This document shows positions 15,520 to 15,641 of a stretch of 15,641 bases of DNA, piece after piece (position 1 is the stretch's first letter; each line of letters starts with the position of its first letter). Under the pieces are notes generated by a model. The model had not been told where the DNA came from, searched no databases, and worked only from the letters and a program-made list of their open reading frames with translations. A program made the translations under genes and the position numbers. This stretch comes from Chitinophagales bacterium (GTDB lineage: Bacteria > Bacteroidota > Bacteroidia > Chitinophagales > UBA10324), in NCBI GenBank assembly GCA_013695775.1, contig JACCZV010000349.1, positions 1-15,641 of the forward strand, given 5' to 3'.

Positions 15520-15641
15520 ATTTATACACATCCATGCCAGATCGGTTGTAAAGACCCGTAGTAACATCTCCATTCAACGAGCGCAGCCACGGGATCAATA
15601 AAACTAAGTGAAGTATGTATGGCCTGCGACATCCCCTGCTT
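15520..15641 (-). other. Open minus-strand frame at the right edge, unidentified
   Basis: Read on the minus strand from the window edge, 40 codons are open (including GMSQAIHTSLSFIDPVAALV) down to a TAA at about 15522. That is about 18 bases downstream of the tRNA. I do not recognise the peptide. It may be the 3' end of a gene that starts beyond the window, a remnant, or chance. Confidence 0.25.

Noticed and set aside
1..15641. Search for CRISPR arrays, insertion sequences, phage genes, toxin-antitoxin or defence modules
   Set aside because: No regularly spaced direct repeats, transposase or integrase motifs, or defence-type domains were seen; the genes present are ordinary chromosomal families.

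Overview
The window looks like ordinary chromosome of a member of the Bacteroidota (Bacteroidetes), probably in or near the Chitinophagaceae/Sphingobacteriales. The reasons are: a very large secreted beta-helix protein ending in a type IX secretion (T9SS) sorting domain; an RprX/RprY-like two-component pair; a DUF3098 protein directly after ftsX; almost no Shine-Dalgarno sequences; and several upstream motifs of the Bacteroidota -7 form TAnnTTTG. The lineage is inferred from protein style, not from a database search.

Layout, left to right. Bases 1-1798 (minus) are the first 599 codons of leucyl-tRNA synthetase, cut by the left edge. Its coding sequence carries two G/S/P/K/E-rich peptide insertions with palindromic DNA cores. 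Divergently, 2076-3312 (plus) holds ftsX and a small two-helix DUF3098 membrane protein. Next come two plus-strand genes of surface-polysaccharide type: a polyprenyl glycosylphosphotransferase (3583-4974) and a Gfo/Idh/MocA oxidoreductase (5112-6152). A short DUF3052-like protein follows (6408-6809). Convergent with it is a minus-strand operon of a sensor histidine kinase (8864-7602) and an OmpR-family response regulator (7593-6856).

Bases 8865-9423 lie between genes but hold a candidate 57-residue small gene (9021-9194). A perfect short hairpin and a textbook rho-independent terminator (to 9256) follow it at once. Bases 13848-9424 (minus) encode a 1474-residue secreted protein: signal peptide, long beta-helix region, second solenoid-like region, Cys-containing segment, FN3-like domain and T9SS C-terminal domain. 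Bases 15147-14191 (minus) encode a membrane-anchored coiled-coil protein with a small C-terminal beta domain; a strong hairpin terminator lies just downstream. A tRNA-Arg(CCG) lies at 15433-15504 (plus). The last 137 bases hold only an open minus-strand frame of unknown meaning.

Functionally the region joins translation (LeuRS, tRNA-Arg), division and envelope (FtsX, DUF3098), cell-surface polysaccharide (sugar-phosphate transferase and probable sugar-nucleotide oxidoreductase), envelope signalling (kinase and regulator) and surface or secreted structure (T9SS cargo). I see no CRISPR array, transposase, phage gene, toxin-antitoxin pair or recognised defence system. The least explained items are the small-ORF/double-hairpin unit at about 9000-9256, the palindromic insertions in leuS, and a basic insertion in the response regulator's DNA-binding domain.
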